Shown: positions 8,929 to 17,223, numbered from the stretch's first letter. The stretch: 64,000 bases of DNA from Bifidobacterium stellenboschense (GCF_000741785.1 NZ_JGZP01000016.1:62001-126000), one strand, 5' to 3'. Notes: generated by a model from the letters alone, not told the origin. Made by a program: numbers and translations.

Positions 8929-9174
8929 CTAATCCGCCCTGACCGCCAGCATCTTGGCGAGTCTGTCGGCCATGGCGCTGGTCTCACGCAAGCCGTCGCG
9001 GACCGTGCACATGCGGTGGTAGGCGGTGTCGATATCCACACCGTCGTTCAGCATGCCGGTCACAACGGCCGTCGGATCCATCACGTCGTCCGCGATGCGG
9101 TGCGTCTCGCGGGCGACATCGTCAAGCGTTTCGGCGCGGAACGACCACTCGCGGCCGGACGGCTCGCCGTCCAC
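8929..9174 (-). CDS. Small unknown protein, possibly a truncated gene
   Basis: 81 codons from a GTG at 9174 without a convincing ribosome site. The frame stays open upstream for at least 16 more codons with protein-like content (NGSLTPSVRDGAT), so this may be the 3' end of a longer gene cut off by the ATPase gene that ends at 9222. It is helical and acidic (DDVARETHRIADDVMDP). No family recognised. Confidence 0.4.
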   Translation of the reverse strand: MDGEPSGREWSFRAETLDDVARETHRIADDVMDPTAVVTGMLNDGVDIDTAYHRMCTVRDGLRETSAMADRLAKMLAVRAD

Positions 9175-9221
9175 GGTTGCGCCGTCGCGTACGGACGGCG
9201 TCAGGCTACCGTTGTGTTGGT

Positions 9222-10391
9222 CTACTCCACCAATTCGTGTAGCTGCCGCACACTGATGACCCGCCCATGCCGTGTCATGAACGAATCATCACCGCCGTAG
9301 ACCAGCACTTTTTGATTGGCATCACATCCCATCAATTCTCCTAGGGAATCCAACGTGGCGAACGCGTGGGGATCATAAGTGGAGGATGCCTTGATTTCCA
9401 CGAGATACCGTATACGCCCCGCCTTTTCGACAATCAGGTCGGCTTCCTTCTGGTTGGAGTCGCGCCAATAGTAGACGTGTGGTGTCTTGCCGCGCGAGTA
9501 GTACTCCTTGACGATTTCCGAAACGACCATGTTCTCGAATAGATGCCCACGGAATGCATTGTTCGAGCGCAGGTCATCCACACTTTCCAACCCCAACAGG
9601 TGCGCGGCCAGGCCGGAATCGTAGAAGTACAGTTTCGGCGTCTTTGTCAGACGCTTGCCGAAGTTGCGGTAATACGGTTGCAGGCGGAATGTAACGAAAC
9701 TCGCTTCGAGAATCGACATCCAATCACTGGAGGTGTTCGTACTGATACGGGCATCGGTGGCGAGGGAGCTGTCGGAGGTGAGTTCCCCGATGCGGTAAGC
9801 GCACAATCCGAGGAATCGCCTGAAATCGGCGAGCTTGCGCACTCCCAGTTCACCGCGCACATCACGTTCCACATAAGTGCTGACATAGGTGTCGAAGAAG
9901 CGGTTCGGAGACAGGCGGCTGGAGTATAGACGGGGGTATCCACCTCGGAGCAGCCATTCGTCGAGATTGCCGGGCTGAAGCCCTGCCTTCACGATTTCGG
10001 AATAGGTCAAAGGAAGCAGATATGTGAGCCCCACTCGTCCGGCCAGTGATTGCGAGATGGACTTCAGCAGCAAGAAGTTCTGGGAACCGGTGAGGATGAA
10101 CTGCCCCGGTTCGTTGGTGGCATCGACGATGCCTTGGAGATACGAGAACAGCTCGGGAACGCGTTGTGCTTCATCAATGATCGTGTGCTTCGGGTACATG
10201 GTGAAGAACAGGCGCGGATCGTCCTCGGCGAGATGCCGAGTGTCCGTATCTTCCAGGCTGACGTATCGGAATTCCGGATGTAGCTCTCTTGCCAGCGTGG
10301 TCTTGCCGCTTTGCCTTGGGCCTGTGATGGAAACCACGGGGAATCCGGCGAGCAGTTCGTCGATCTCCGTGGCCAATGTCCTAGGTATCAT
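9222..10391 (-). CDS. AAA_14 / DUF4143 ATPase, copy 1
   Basis: 389 residues. Walker A is GPRQSGKT (24-31) and Walker B IIDEAQ (71-76), followed by the LTGSQNF sensor segment. The C-terminal DUF4143 part ends with EADLIVEKAG...LVEIKAS, a pattern reminiscent of PD-(D/E)xK nucleases. These proteins are abundant in bifidobacteria and their role is not established. The ATG at 10391 is preceded by GGGAAG and then by four exact-period 23-bp repeats. It is divergent from a second member of the family at 10662. Confidence 0.88.
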   Translation of the reverse strand: MIPRTLATEIDELLAGFPVVSITGPRQSGKTTLARELHPEFRYVSLEDTDTRHLAEDDPRLFFTMYPKHTIIDEAQRVPELFSYLQGIVDATNEPGQFILTGSQNFLLLKSISQSLAGRVGLTYLLPLTYSEIVKAGLQPGNLDEWLLRGGYPRLYSSRLSPNRFFDTYVSTYVERDVRGELGVRKLADFRRFLGLCAYRIGELTSDSSLATDARISTNTSSDWMSILEASFVTFRLQPYYRNFGKRLTKTPKLYFYDSGLAAHLLGLESVDDLRSNNAFRGHLFENMVVSEIVKEYYSRGKTPHVYYWRDSNQKEADLIVEKAGRIRYLVEIKASSTYDPHAFATLDSLGELMGCDANQKVLVYGGDDSFMTRHGRVISVRQLHELVE

Positions 10392-10423
10392 TATCTTCCC
10401 GTCATCTCAACGATTATCGACTC

Positions 10424-10515
10424 CTACTGAGAGTTTAACATAACCTCTACTGACAGTTTGGCATAGGTCCTACTGATAATTTGGCATAAGGTCTACTGAG
10501 AATTTGACATGGAAT
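10424..10515. repeat. Four tandem 23-bp iterons upstream of DUF4143 ATPase copy 1
   Basis: CTACTGA recurs at 10424, 10447, 10470 and 10493, exactly 23 bases apart. Each unit continues with an (A/G)TTTgGCATA-like half. The array lies 33-124 bases upstream of the ATPase start, where an operator would be. Confidence 0.85.
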
Positions 10516-10577
10516 CGTGGCTGGTTGCTTCGCTCGCATGGCGTGGGTGTCGCGGGAGGTGCCGTCGATGCGCCGAG

Positions 10578-10650
10578 CTTCTACTTTTACTAGCGTACTA
10601 GTAAAAGTAGAAGATGCTGCTAGACTTTTACTAGTACACTAGTAAAAGTC
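10578..10650. repeat. Two large palindromes upstream of DUF4143 ATPase copy 2
   Basis: Palindrome 1 (10578-10613) has 16-bp perfect arms, CTTCTACTTTTACTAG and its complement, around a 4-base centre. Palindrome 2 (10623-10650) has 12-bp perfect arms, GACTTTTACTAG, around a 4-base centre. They share the half-site ACTTTTACTAG and their centres are 41 bp apart, about four helical turns. They end 12 bases before the ATG at 10662. Confidence 0.9.
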
Positions 10651-10661
10651 GGAAGTCGAGG

Positions 10662-11978
10662 ATGAGTCAGATGAAACAGCGACAAGAGTTGAAAACCCGC
10701 CCCGCGTATCTCGACAAACTGCTCGCCGTCAAAGACAACGGGCTCATCAAAGTCATCACCGGCATGCGTCGATGCGGCAAATCATCGCTGCTCGCACTCC
10801 TTGCACAACGGCTCGTCGACGACGGCATCCCCGAGGACCATATCATCACCATCAATCTCGAATCATTCCAATACCACGCCTACAGTGCGGACCGGCTGTA
10901 CCGCCGCATCGACGAACTCACGCAAGGCGACGGACGCCACTATCTCCTCCTCGACGAAGTACAACTCGTCGACGGCTGGGAACAGGCAGTCAACGCGCTA
11001 CGCGTCGACAAAGACATCGACATCTACCTGACCGGATCGAACGCTCACCTGCTCTCCAGCCAACTCGCCACATTGCTGTCCGGACGCCACGTCGAAATCC
11101 GTGTATTCCCGCTGTCGTTCCGCGAATTCCTGAACTACGCTGGCATCGACGATTCCCCGGCGGCCCGTACCGCCGCATTCGAACGGTACACGCGATACGG
11201 CGGACTGCCACCCGTCGTCGACCAAGGAACGAACCAGATGCTCGCGCACACCGTCCTAAGCGGCATCTACGACACCATCCTCATGCGCGACATCGCACAA
11301 TACCTGCAGATTCGCAACCCCATGGTGTTCAACGACGTGACACGATACCTCGCCGACACCGCCGGCTCACCCGTATCCATCAGCAACATCGAGCACCGGC
11401 TCAAAAGCGCGCACAGGCCCACCGCCAACGAAACCATCGAACGATACATCTCCGGATTGCTGGACGCCTTCCTGTTCTACCGTGCGCAACGCATCAACGT
11501 GAAAGGCGGCGGCTACCTGCAAGGATTGAGCAAATACTACCCAGCCGACCTCGGCATCCGGAACATGCTGCTCGGATACCCCGCTGGAGACTTCGGCTTC
11601 CTGCTCGAAAACGTCGTGCACAACGAGCTGCGCACCCGCGGATACGACGTGCAGGTCGGCAAGATGGACAATCTCGAAATCGACTTCGTCGCCACGCGCA
11701 TCGGCGACGATCTCGCCCAGGAACGGCTGTTCATCCAAGTAAGTGCCAGCATCCTCGACGCGCATACGCGGGCGCGGGAACTCGAGCCGCTCCAGCGGCT
11801 GCGTCGGCTTGGGGTTGGTGGTGCTGACGGTGTTGGTGCTGGTGGCGTTGGTGTTGGCGGCGGCGTTGGTGTTGGCGGCGGGCGGCGTATCGTGCTTACG
11901 CTGGACACATTCGGGCTGGGGACGACGGACGACGGCATCGCAATCGTCAACGCACTCGACTGGCTGCTCGAACGGTAG
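10662..11978 (+). CDS. AAA_14 / DUF4143 ATPase, copy 2, with a Gly-Val low-complexity insert
   Basis: 438 residues. Walker A is GMRRCGKSS, Walker B LLLDEVQ, followed by LTGSNAHLLS, then a DUF4143 region ending LEIDFVATRIG...LFIQVSAS. Near the C-terminus a Gly/Val-rich run encoded by GTTGGTGTTGG-type microsatellite DNA (about 11808-11880) splits LEPLQRLR from RRIVLTLDTFGL, which are normally adjacent, so the insert is probably recent slippage. An ATG at 10671 is better spaced from GAGG (10658-10661) than the one at 10662. Divergent from copy 1; palindromes lie just upstream. Role unknown. Confidence 0.88.
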   Translation: MSQMKQRQELKTRPAYLDKLLAVKDNGLIKVITGMRRCGKSSLLALLAQRLVDDGIPEDHIITINLESFQYHAYSADRLYRRIDELTQGDGRHYLLLDEVQLVDGWEQAVNALRVDKDIDIYLTGSNAHLLSSQLATLLSGRHVEIRVFPLSFREFLNYAGIDDSPAARTAAFERYTRYGGLPPVVDQGTNQMLAHTVLSGIYDTILMRDIAQYLQIRNPMVFNDVTRYLADTAGSPVSISNIEHRLKSAHRPTANETIERYISGLLDAFLFYRAQRINVKGGGYLQGLSKYYPADLGIRNMLLGYPAGDFGFLLENVVHNELRTRGYDVQVGKMDNLEIDFVATRIGDDLAQERLFIQVSASILDAHTRARELEPLQRLRRLGVGGADGVGAGGVGVGGGVGVGGGRRIVLTLDTFGLGTTDDGIAIVNALDWLLER

Positions 11979-12019
11979 CCGGCTGGCCTCTTGCTGGTCG
12001 AACATGAGGGATGTCGGAA

Positions 12020-12715
12020 TTAGTTGGTGGCGCTGCGAGAATTGTAGGCTTCGGCGACGCTGTCGGTGGGGCTGGCGTTGGTGGGGCTGGTGTTGCCGGT
12101 AGCGGGGCTGGTGTTGGTGGTGGCGGGGCTGGCGTTGCCAGTGGTGGAGCTGACCGCGCTGGCGTCGGGAGTGGCGCTGGCGGTGTCTCCGCTGCCGTTG
12201 CTGCTGCCGACGACGATTTCGTCGTAGAGGCGGATGAGACGCTCCTCGCGCTTGGACTTCACAAGCTCGCACTCCCACACGTCGATCACGCGCCAGCCGG
12301 CCGCCCGGAGTTCAGCATGCTGGCGACGGTCGCGCTCGCGATTGCGCAGCAGCTTCGCCGTCCAGAACTCCACGTTCGACTTCGGCGTGCTATGCCGCGA
12401 ACACCCCTCATGCGCATGCCAGAAGCACCCGTTCACAAACACGATCGTGCGCCACTTCGGCAACACCACGTCCGGATGGCCGGGGTAGCGTTTGTCGTTC
12501 TTGCGGAATCGCAGACCACGGCGGAACAGGTAGCTGCGCACCAGCACCTCGATCGACGTGTCCTTGCCACGGATATGCGACATCGTGTACGACCGGGTGC
12601 CGTGCGCATACTTCTCCGGTTGTTTCGGTTGTTTCGCACGCTTTGACCGTTCCGGTTTCTTCGGGGGTTTCGCGTTCTGCGCGTTCTGCTGGGTCTTCGC
12701 AGTCACCGTCACCAC
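12020..12715 (-). CDS. vsr: Very short patch repair endonuclease Vsr
   Basis: 231 residues. The Vsr core is complete: MSHIRGKDTSIEVLVRSYL, GHPDVVLPKWRTIVFVNG with the catalytic Asp, CFWHAHEGC, and the NRERD...GWRVIDVWECEL block. Vsr nicks beside T:G mismatches created by deamination of 5-methylcytosine and so accompanies m5C methyltransferases; the one in this window is about 5 kb away. The last 45 residues are a Ser/Thr/Asn/Pro repeat tail (TTGNASPATTNTSP) encoded by microsatellite DNA, not part of the enzyme fold. The GTG start overlaps the 3' end of the DivIVA-like gene by 7 bases, implying coupled translation. Confidence 0.92.
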   Translation of the reverse strand: MVTVTAKTQQNAQNAKPPKKPERSKRAKQPKQPEKYAHGTRSYTMSHIRGKDTSIEVLVRSYLFRRGLRFRKNDKRYPGHPDVVLPKWRTIVFVNGCFWHAHEGCSRHSTPKSNVEFWTAKLLRNRERDRRQHAELRAAGWRVIDVWECELVKSKREERLIRLYDEIVVGSSNGSGDTASATPDASAVSSTTGNASPATTNTSPATGNTSPTNASPTDSVAEAYNSRSATN

Positions 12716-13206
12716 GGAATCTGAGCCTCGTCGCCCGAGAACGGATCATTCCCCGAAACCGATGCCGCTCCTGCGTCCCATCCGTTTGCGCGGGGATCAT
12801 CATGGATGCCGGAAGGTGAGGGGGCGCTGGGTGCGGGTGTGGGGGTGGCGGTACCGGTGCCGGTGGGGTACGCGGGGGTGACGCTCGGGGCTGCCGTGGC
12901 GGCGCCGGCGGCTGTGGGGGCTGTGGCTGTGGAGACTGTGGCCGCAGGGGCTGGGGTGCTGCCGCGCGTCATCGCGTCGTGGGTGAGCTCGTTCAGGAAC
13001 TCATCGACGTCGGCAACGTCGTACCCCTCCTTGAAACGCACCGTGTGGAACGTCTGCGCATCAAGCTCGGCCGCGGTCATCGGCCGGCCTGCCTTCATGC
13101 GGTCGACGACCTGGTCAAGGAAGTCGTCGATTTCGTCCACGTCGTAGCCTTCCTTGAACCGTACTGTCTGGAACGTCTTGTTGCGGATGTCGTCCACGCT
13201 GACCAT
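12709..13206 (-). CDS. DivIVA-like protein with two DivIVA motifs
   Basis: 165 residues. ATG at 13206 with AAGGAG eight bases upstream. Two copies of the DivIVA signature occur at about residues 9-35 and 48-74 (FQTVRFKEGYDVDEIDDFL and FHTVRFKEGYDVADVDEFL), followed by a long Ala/Pro/Thr-rich, probably disordered tail. DivIVA-type segments bind curved membrane or partner proteins at poles and septa; here the coiled coil of Wag31 is absent, so it is a small DivIVA-domain protein, not Wag31. It overlaps vsr by 7 bases. Confidence 0.85.
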   Translation of the reverse strand: MVSVDDIRNKTFQTVRFKEGYDVDEIDDFLDQVVDRMKAGRPMTAAELDAQTFHTVRFKEGYDVADVDEFLNELTHDAMTRGSTPAPAATVSTATAPTAAGAATAAPSVTPAYPTGTGTATPTPAPSAPSPSGIHDDPRANGWDAGAASVSGNDPFSGDEAQIPW

Positions 13207-13467
13207 CGTCGTTCTCCTTGTCTGTTGGGCGCTCTCGTGGAGAGCCGTCGATCCCATATCCAGCCTAGCCCCCGGTAAGCGCTGGGGAGGGGAGCGTCGG
13301 CGGGCTTTCGTGAATGGGATGCCGGGGATAGGCAGGCGGCTGGGCTGCGGCTGGCGAAACCTTATAGATCGAGAGGGCGGCTTGCAATAGAGGGCGAGAG
13401 GGCGGCTCGCAATAGAGCGAGAGGGCAGCTCGCATGGCCTCGAACGGTCTTGCAAGGGCCGTGGTGG

Positions 13468-13826
13468 GCGAACCTGTAGAACGAGAGGGCGAACCTGCAT
13501 GGTTCGCCGCCGGATGTGTATGGTTCGAGGGCGAACCTGTATGGTCTGGGGCGGAATGTGTAGTCTTTGGTGGCGAACGTGTAGGGTGGCTTGCTGAAGA
13601 GCGGCCGTTGGTGGACCGTTCGCCTAATCAAAAACCGCGTGATTCCAATGATTGTTGATTGTGGCCGAACCTTCGGGAAGGCTGTCTTCACGGGGTGGGC
13701 ACGCAGAAACGCCATCAATTCATACAGGTTGCGTGCTGAATCCTACATATTGCATGCTGAACTATACAGATTGCTTGTCAAACCATACAGATGTTGCTCA
13801 GAACCATACACATTCCGGCGGAGGGG
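13468..13826. repeat. Inverted pair of 21-bp repeat arrays, locus 1
   Basis: Left array: about six units of the GAACCTGTATGGTT type, beginning near 13468, 13488, 13509, 13530, 13550 and 13572. Right array in the opposite orientation: ATACAG-type starts at 13722, 13743, 13764, 13785 and 13806, exactly 21 apart. The arrays flank about 130 bp of unique sequence. The same structure recurs at 42790-43124. Confidence 0.85.
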
Positions 13827-13894
13827 GCGGTCTGATAGGAGCTTGCTCCCGTCTGTCGAGACGGAATGGGGGTCCGTATCTGGGAATACGGGAA

Positions 13895-14068
13895 ACCACC
13901 CTCAGTCCCGCTTCGCGGGACAGCTCCCGCCAGCGGGAGCGAGCGGTGCGTTCGGAACAGATGGAGCAGCGGGGAACCCGTGAGGGACAGCTCCCGCCAG
14001 CGGGAGCGAGGCGATGCTGCGAGGGCGTGCGCCCTGAGTGGAAACCATTCGCTCCCGCCAGCGGGGAG
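13895..14068. repeat. REP-like palindrome cluster
   Basis: CCTCAGTCCCGCTTCGCGGG followed by CTCCCGCCAGCGGGAG, then two more copies of the second hairpin. With the 21-bp arrays this accounts for most of the 1-kb gap between 13207 and 14249. No gene seen there. Confidence 0.8.
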
Positions 14069-14249
14069 CGAGGCGATGCTGTTCAGGTCGGGTTGCGGCC
14101 GCGGCTTGTTGGAGAGACGGCTTCCGCCAATGCTGTCGGCATCGGCAGGGGAGCGAGCGGGGCATGCCAAGGCGGCCACGTATGCGGCGGTCCGGCCCCC
14201 CTCCGGATTGCCCCATGCATGGCCGTCGTAGCGTGCTATATCGCCGGCG

Positions 14250-14996
14250 TCACATGGTTTCGCGCATGTTGAGATAGGCGGCGATGTCCCCCGGCATTAC
14301 GGCACGGTCGGCGTAGATGCGACGGGACGCCGCGTCGGCGGTGAAGTCGACGTCACGTCGCACCACGACGAATCCGAGCTTGTCGGCGATCAGGCAGGAA
14401 GCGTAGTTACGCGCGAGGGACGCGAGGAAAATAGGCAACGCGGCATCGTAACTCGCGGCGACCTTCTGCGCACTTGCCGCGAGATACGAGCCGTATCCGC
14501 GATGCCACAAGCGCGGCGGAATGTAGTAGCGCATGCTCAGGATGTCGCCGGTGCGGCGGATGCCTCCTGCGCCGAGGAATCGGCCGGTGGGGTTGTCGCG
14601 CATCACCCAGTAGCCGATGCCCTGATGCGCCCAGTCGTCGAGCCAATATTCCAGCAGCGCGCGTGTCTGGTCGAGGCTGGTGTGGCGGTGATTCGGCGCG
14701 TTCCACCAGGTGCGTGGATCGGCGAACAAGGCGTGAAGATCGGCGAGGTCATCCATCGTCGGTGCGGAGAGATGCGGCCCTCGTTTGCGCCCGGTATGTC
14801 GTTGGGTGTGTCCTTCGGGGCGTCGGGTGTTCGTGGCGTGCGGTGCCGCGTTTGTGCCGCCGTTGACGGTCGTGGGTCGTCGATGCGTGGATCGGTGAAC
14901 GGCGCGCCGCGTGGAGTGACGTTCGTCGGCGGAATCGCCGGATCGGTGATTGAAGGTTGTCGTGTCGCTGGCTTCGGAGCCGGTATCGCATGACAT
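14250..14996 (-). CDS. GNAT family N-acetyltransferase
   Basis: 248 residues. Residues about 75-245 form a GNAT domain of the RimJ/RimL type: LSAPTMDDLADLHALFADP, GYWVMRDNPTGRFLGAGGI, the acyl-CoA loop region RLWHRGYGSYLAAS and ARNYASCLIADKLGFVVVRR. The first 70 residues are a low-complexity Thr/Arg/His extension absent from typical members. The start at 14996 is nevertheless supported by GGAAAGGAG about 11 bases upstream. Substrate unknown; proteins of this kind acetylate small molecules or protein N-termini. Confidence 0.8.
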   Translation of the reverse strand: MSCDTGSEASDTTTFNHRSGDSADERHSTRRAVHRSTHRRPTTVNGGTNAAPHATNTRRPEGHTQRHTGRKRGPHLSAPTMDDLADLHALFADPRTWWNAPNHRHTSLDQTRALLEYWLDDWAHQGIGYWVMRDNPTGRFLGAGGIRRTGDILSMRYYIPPRLWHRGYGSYLAASAQKVAASYDAALPIFLASLARNYASCLIADKLGFVVVRRDVDFTADAASRRIYADRAVMPGDIAAYLNMRETM

Positions 14997-15035
14997 GGTA
15001 TGGAATACTCCTTTCCCCCTTCTTGCCCCCGAAAG

Positions 15036-15067
15036 TAGGGGGTAAATATGTCGGGCGATACCCCCTA
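15036..15067. promoter_or_regulatory. Perfect 9-bp inverted repeat upstream of the GNAT gene
   Basis: TAGGGGGTA (15036-15044) and TACCCCCTA (15059-15067) are complementary with a 14-base spacer, 40-71 bases before the GNAT start. It could be an operator or leader hairpin. The rest of 14997-15397 shows nothing else I can name. Confidence 0.4.
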
Positions 15068-15397
15068 TTCACCATGTGGTCGTACTGATGCGTGTATCGA
15101 TGTGCGGGTTTCCGCGAAACTCGCTTAAACAATGGGATACGACCGTATTTGTGCTCATGTGTTCCCTCGGCAAAGCCGGGGTGCGCAAAGAAGAAAAGGG
15201 GGTAGGGGGGGTGGTTCAATAGGGGGGTGATTAGACGGGTGATCAGGCGGGGAGGCTCTGTCGGGCTTTGAAGGTGCAGGGGAGAATCCCGTGCCGGGGA
15301 TTCTTCGCATGGCGTGCCGCTATTCTGGGGATTATGGGCGCATGCGAATCCGGGTGTGCGCCGGAACATGCACCGGACGGACGCCAAGGAGAGCATC

Positions 15398-15742
15398 ATG
15401 ATTCTCGTCACCACAACACCGTCGGTCGAAGGGTATGCGATCACGAACTATCAGGGCATCGTGTTCGGCGAGGTCGTCGCCGGCGTGAACATGTTCCGGG
15501 ACATCGGCGCCGGGCTGCGCAACATGTTCGGCGGGCGCAGCAAGGGGTATGAGGAGGAACTGACGAGCGCGCGCAACGAGGCGATCGCCGAGATGCAGCA
15601 GCGTGCGGAAGCACTCGGGGCCCATGCCGTCGTCGGCGTGGACATCGACTACGAAGTGCTCGGCACCGACGGCTCCATGCTCATGGTCACCGCCTCCGGC
15701 ACCGCCGTACAGATCGCACGCGCACGGGTGAAGGGATATTGA
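15398..15742 (+). CDS. YbjQ / UPF0145 family protein
   Basis: 114 residues. ATG at 15398 with AAGGAG six bases upstream. It matches the YbjQ family: [36 protein letters not shown], the E/R-rich helix around [19 protein letters not shown] and [14 protein letters not shown]. The family forms pentameric rings and is often labelled heavy-metal-binding, but its role is not settled. Monocistronic, ending 35 bases before a REP-like element. Confidence 0.9.
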   Translation: MILVTTTPSVEGYAITNYQGIVFGEVVAGVNMFRDIGAGLRNMFGGRSKGYEEELTSARNEAIAEMQQRAEALGAHAVVGVDIDYEVLGTDGSMLMVTASGTAVQIARARVKGY

Positions 15743-15776
15743 TGGCTTTCTGGACGGGGGTGGTCGCGTATCGCGG

Positions 15777-15822
15777 CCACCCTCAGTCATGCTTCGCATG
15801 ACAGCTCCCGCCGGCGGGAGCG
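15777..15822. repeat. REP-like palindrome
   Basis: CCTCAGTC, a hairpin ATGCTTCGCAT, then CTCCCGCCGGCGGGAG. Same family as the copies at 13895, 38965 and 58492. Confidence 0.8.
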
Positions 15823-15923
15823 AAATGATCCACGCCACACCGATGACATGCGCGGATAAGACCCACGTTTCTTTACTTAACCCGCATTGCCCGGGCACGT
15901 TTGACCATTAGCCTGCAAAGCAA

Positions 15924-15955
15924 AAGGGCTGGAACCTTTCGGTTCCAGCCCTTTC
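15924..15955 (-). terminator. Terminator downstream of tRNA-Leu
   Basis: A perfect 14-bp stem (AAAGGGCTGGAACC and complement) with a GAAA loop on the minus strand, followed there by TGCTTTG. It can also act on the plus strand. Confidence 0.85.
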
Positions 15956-15959
15956 TTGC

Positions 15960-16046
15960 TGGTGCGAGTGGGGGGAGTTGAACCCCCACGAGCATACACT
16001 CACTGCCACCTGAAGACAGCGCGTCTACCATTCCGCCACACTCGCA
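15960..16046 (-). tRNA. tRNA-Leu (CAG)
   Basis: Class II tRNA on the minus strand. The acceptor stem TGCGAGT pairs with ACTCGCA and is followed by an encoded CCA (15960-15962). The anticodon loop is TTCAGGT with stem CTGTC/GGCAG, giving CAG. The D-loop (GGCGGAATGGTAGACGC) and T-arm (GGGGGTTCAACTCCCCC) are standard, and the long variable arm is typical of tRNA-Leu. Confidence 0.95.
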
Positions 16047-16138
16047 GACAAGTGGATAACTTAGCACTGCTCCCGCGCGAGACGCAAATTGAGCGCGTCT
16101 TCGGCGTGTCGCGCCGGAATGGTCGCGTTCCGACGCTC

Positions 16139-16954
16139 CTAAGCGGCGCGCCACTCCACCTCATGCGGAGCGGCACCGGCCGCGAAGTGGTATTTGGCGC
16201 AGCCGAGGCCCACGTGCGCGAACAGGCCAGCCAGTGTCTCCGCGGTCACCGACCCATCCTCGTTGAGCGTGAAATGGAACGGCTGCTGGCTGAGCGATGT
16301 GGGCGCCGCCATCGCCGCCTCCATGCCGTGGATGAACCAATCCGGCCAGTTCTCGGCCGCAGTGCCGTTCGCCGCGCTCGCCAGCTCCTCGATCGGCTTC
16401 GTGCGTCGCCGACCGCCCGGGCGCGCGCCGTGCCCGAACGCGATCACCCACACCACGGATTCGCCTGCATCCAACGTCCACCACGCGTCGGCCGACGGCA
16501 CGGTCTCCGCGCCGTCCAGCACCGCCCACGACGTCGCCAATCCCAGCTGCACGGCGCGCAGCACGAGCCGTTCGCCGTAGTAGCCGACGCGCTCCTGCAG
16601 CGCGGCGGCGGCCGACGAGACCGGCGTGCCGTCCGCGTCCTTGAACGATTGCAGCGTGGTGGGGGAGCTCTCGTCGGCGGTCCTATCGTCGCCTGCGCCA
16701 TCCGCGCCCGTGCCGGTCTCGCCCGCGCGCCCGATCAGCGCAATCGCGTTATGCACGCCCTTGAACCGGCCGTAGTGCGTTTTCAACCCGAGGAACGCGT
16801 CGTCCAGTCCGGCGGCCATCTGAATATGCAGGCCGCTCGCCGCGTTGCACGCGTCGATTTCGGCCTGCAGCGCGGCGAGTGTATCCGCCGCGACCGGTTC
16901 GTCCGTGTAGGCGCGGATTGCGTGGCGCGCGTCGATTGCTTCGAGAAGATTCAT
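16139..16954 (-). CDS. Nitroreductase family protein
   Basis: 271 residues from the ATG at 16954 (MNLLEAIDARHAIRAYTDEP), the usual FMN-binding start of nitroreductase-like enzymes, with AAAGG upstream. Further matches are GLKTHYGRFKGVHNAIALIG, the YYGERLVLRAVQLGLATSW helix and VVWVIAFGHGA. It resembles the larger actinobacterial and clostridial nitroreductase-like proteins with an extended C-terminus. These flavoproteins use NAD(P)H; the physiological substrate is unknown. A Gly/Asp-rich run near residues 95-112 looks like a variable loop. Confidence 0.85.
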   Translation of the reverse strand: MNLLEAIDARHAIRAYTDEPVAADTLAALQAEIDACNAASGLHIQMAAGLDDAFLGLKTHYGRFKGVHNAIALIGRAGETGTGADGAGDDRTADESSPTTLQSFKDADGTPVSSAAAALQERVGYYGERLVLRAVQLGLATSWAVLDGAETVPSADAWWTLDAGESVVWVIAFGHGARPGGRRRTKPIEELASAANGTAAENWPDWFIHGMEAAMAAPTSLSQQPFHFTLNEDGSVTAETLAGLFAHVGLGCAKYHFAAGAAPHEVEWRAA

Positions 16955-17025
16955 CGTGATGCCTTTGTGATGATTGGGGTGGGTGATGGATGGGGTGGGG
17001 AGCATGGCGTGGGTCGGATGGGTGG

Positions 17026-17074
17026 CACCCCCTCAGTCCGCTTCGCGGACAGCTCCCCCTCAAGGGGGAGCAAA
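17026..17074. repeat. REP-like palindrome
   Basis: CCCTCAGTCCGCTTCGCGGA then CTCCCCCTCAAGGGGGAG, between the nitroreductase and tgt genes. Confidence 0.8.
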
Positions 17075-17223
17075 GATGGAGGCGCCGCGTGACGTGGGAT
17101 CGGGGGCGGGTGCGCCGCGTGACTTGGGGAGTAGGACGGGGAGCGCCGTGCGTTTCGGGGTGTGTTGTGCGTCTCGGGGTCGTGCCGTGCGTCTCGGGGG
17201 CTGGGTCGAGGGTCGGGTCGCGC

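Noticed and set aside
13362-13718. Minus-strand frame with YTF/YRF heptad repeats (and a similar one at 42789-43133)
   Set aside because: The peptide repeat follows automatically from the 21-bp DNA array, which is divisible by three. No ribosome site or conserved non-repeat part.
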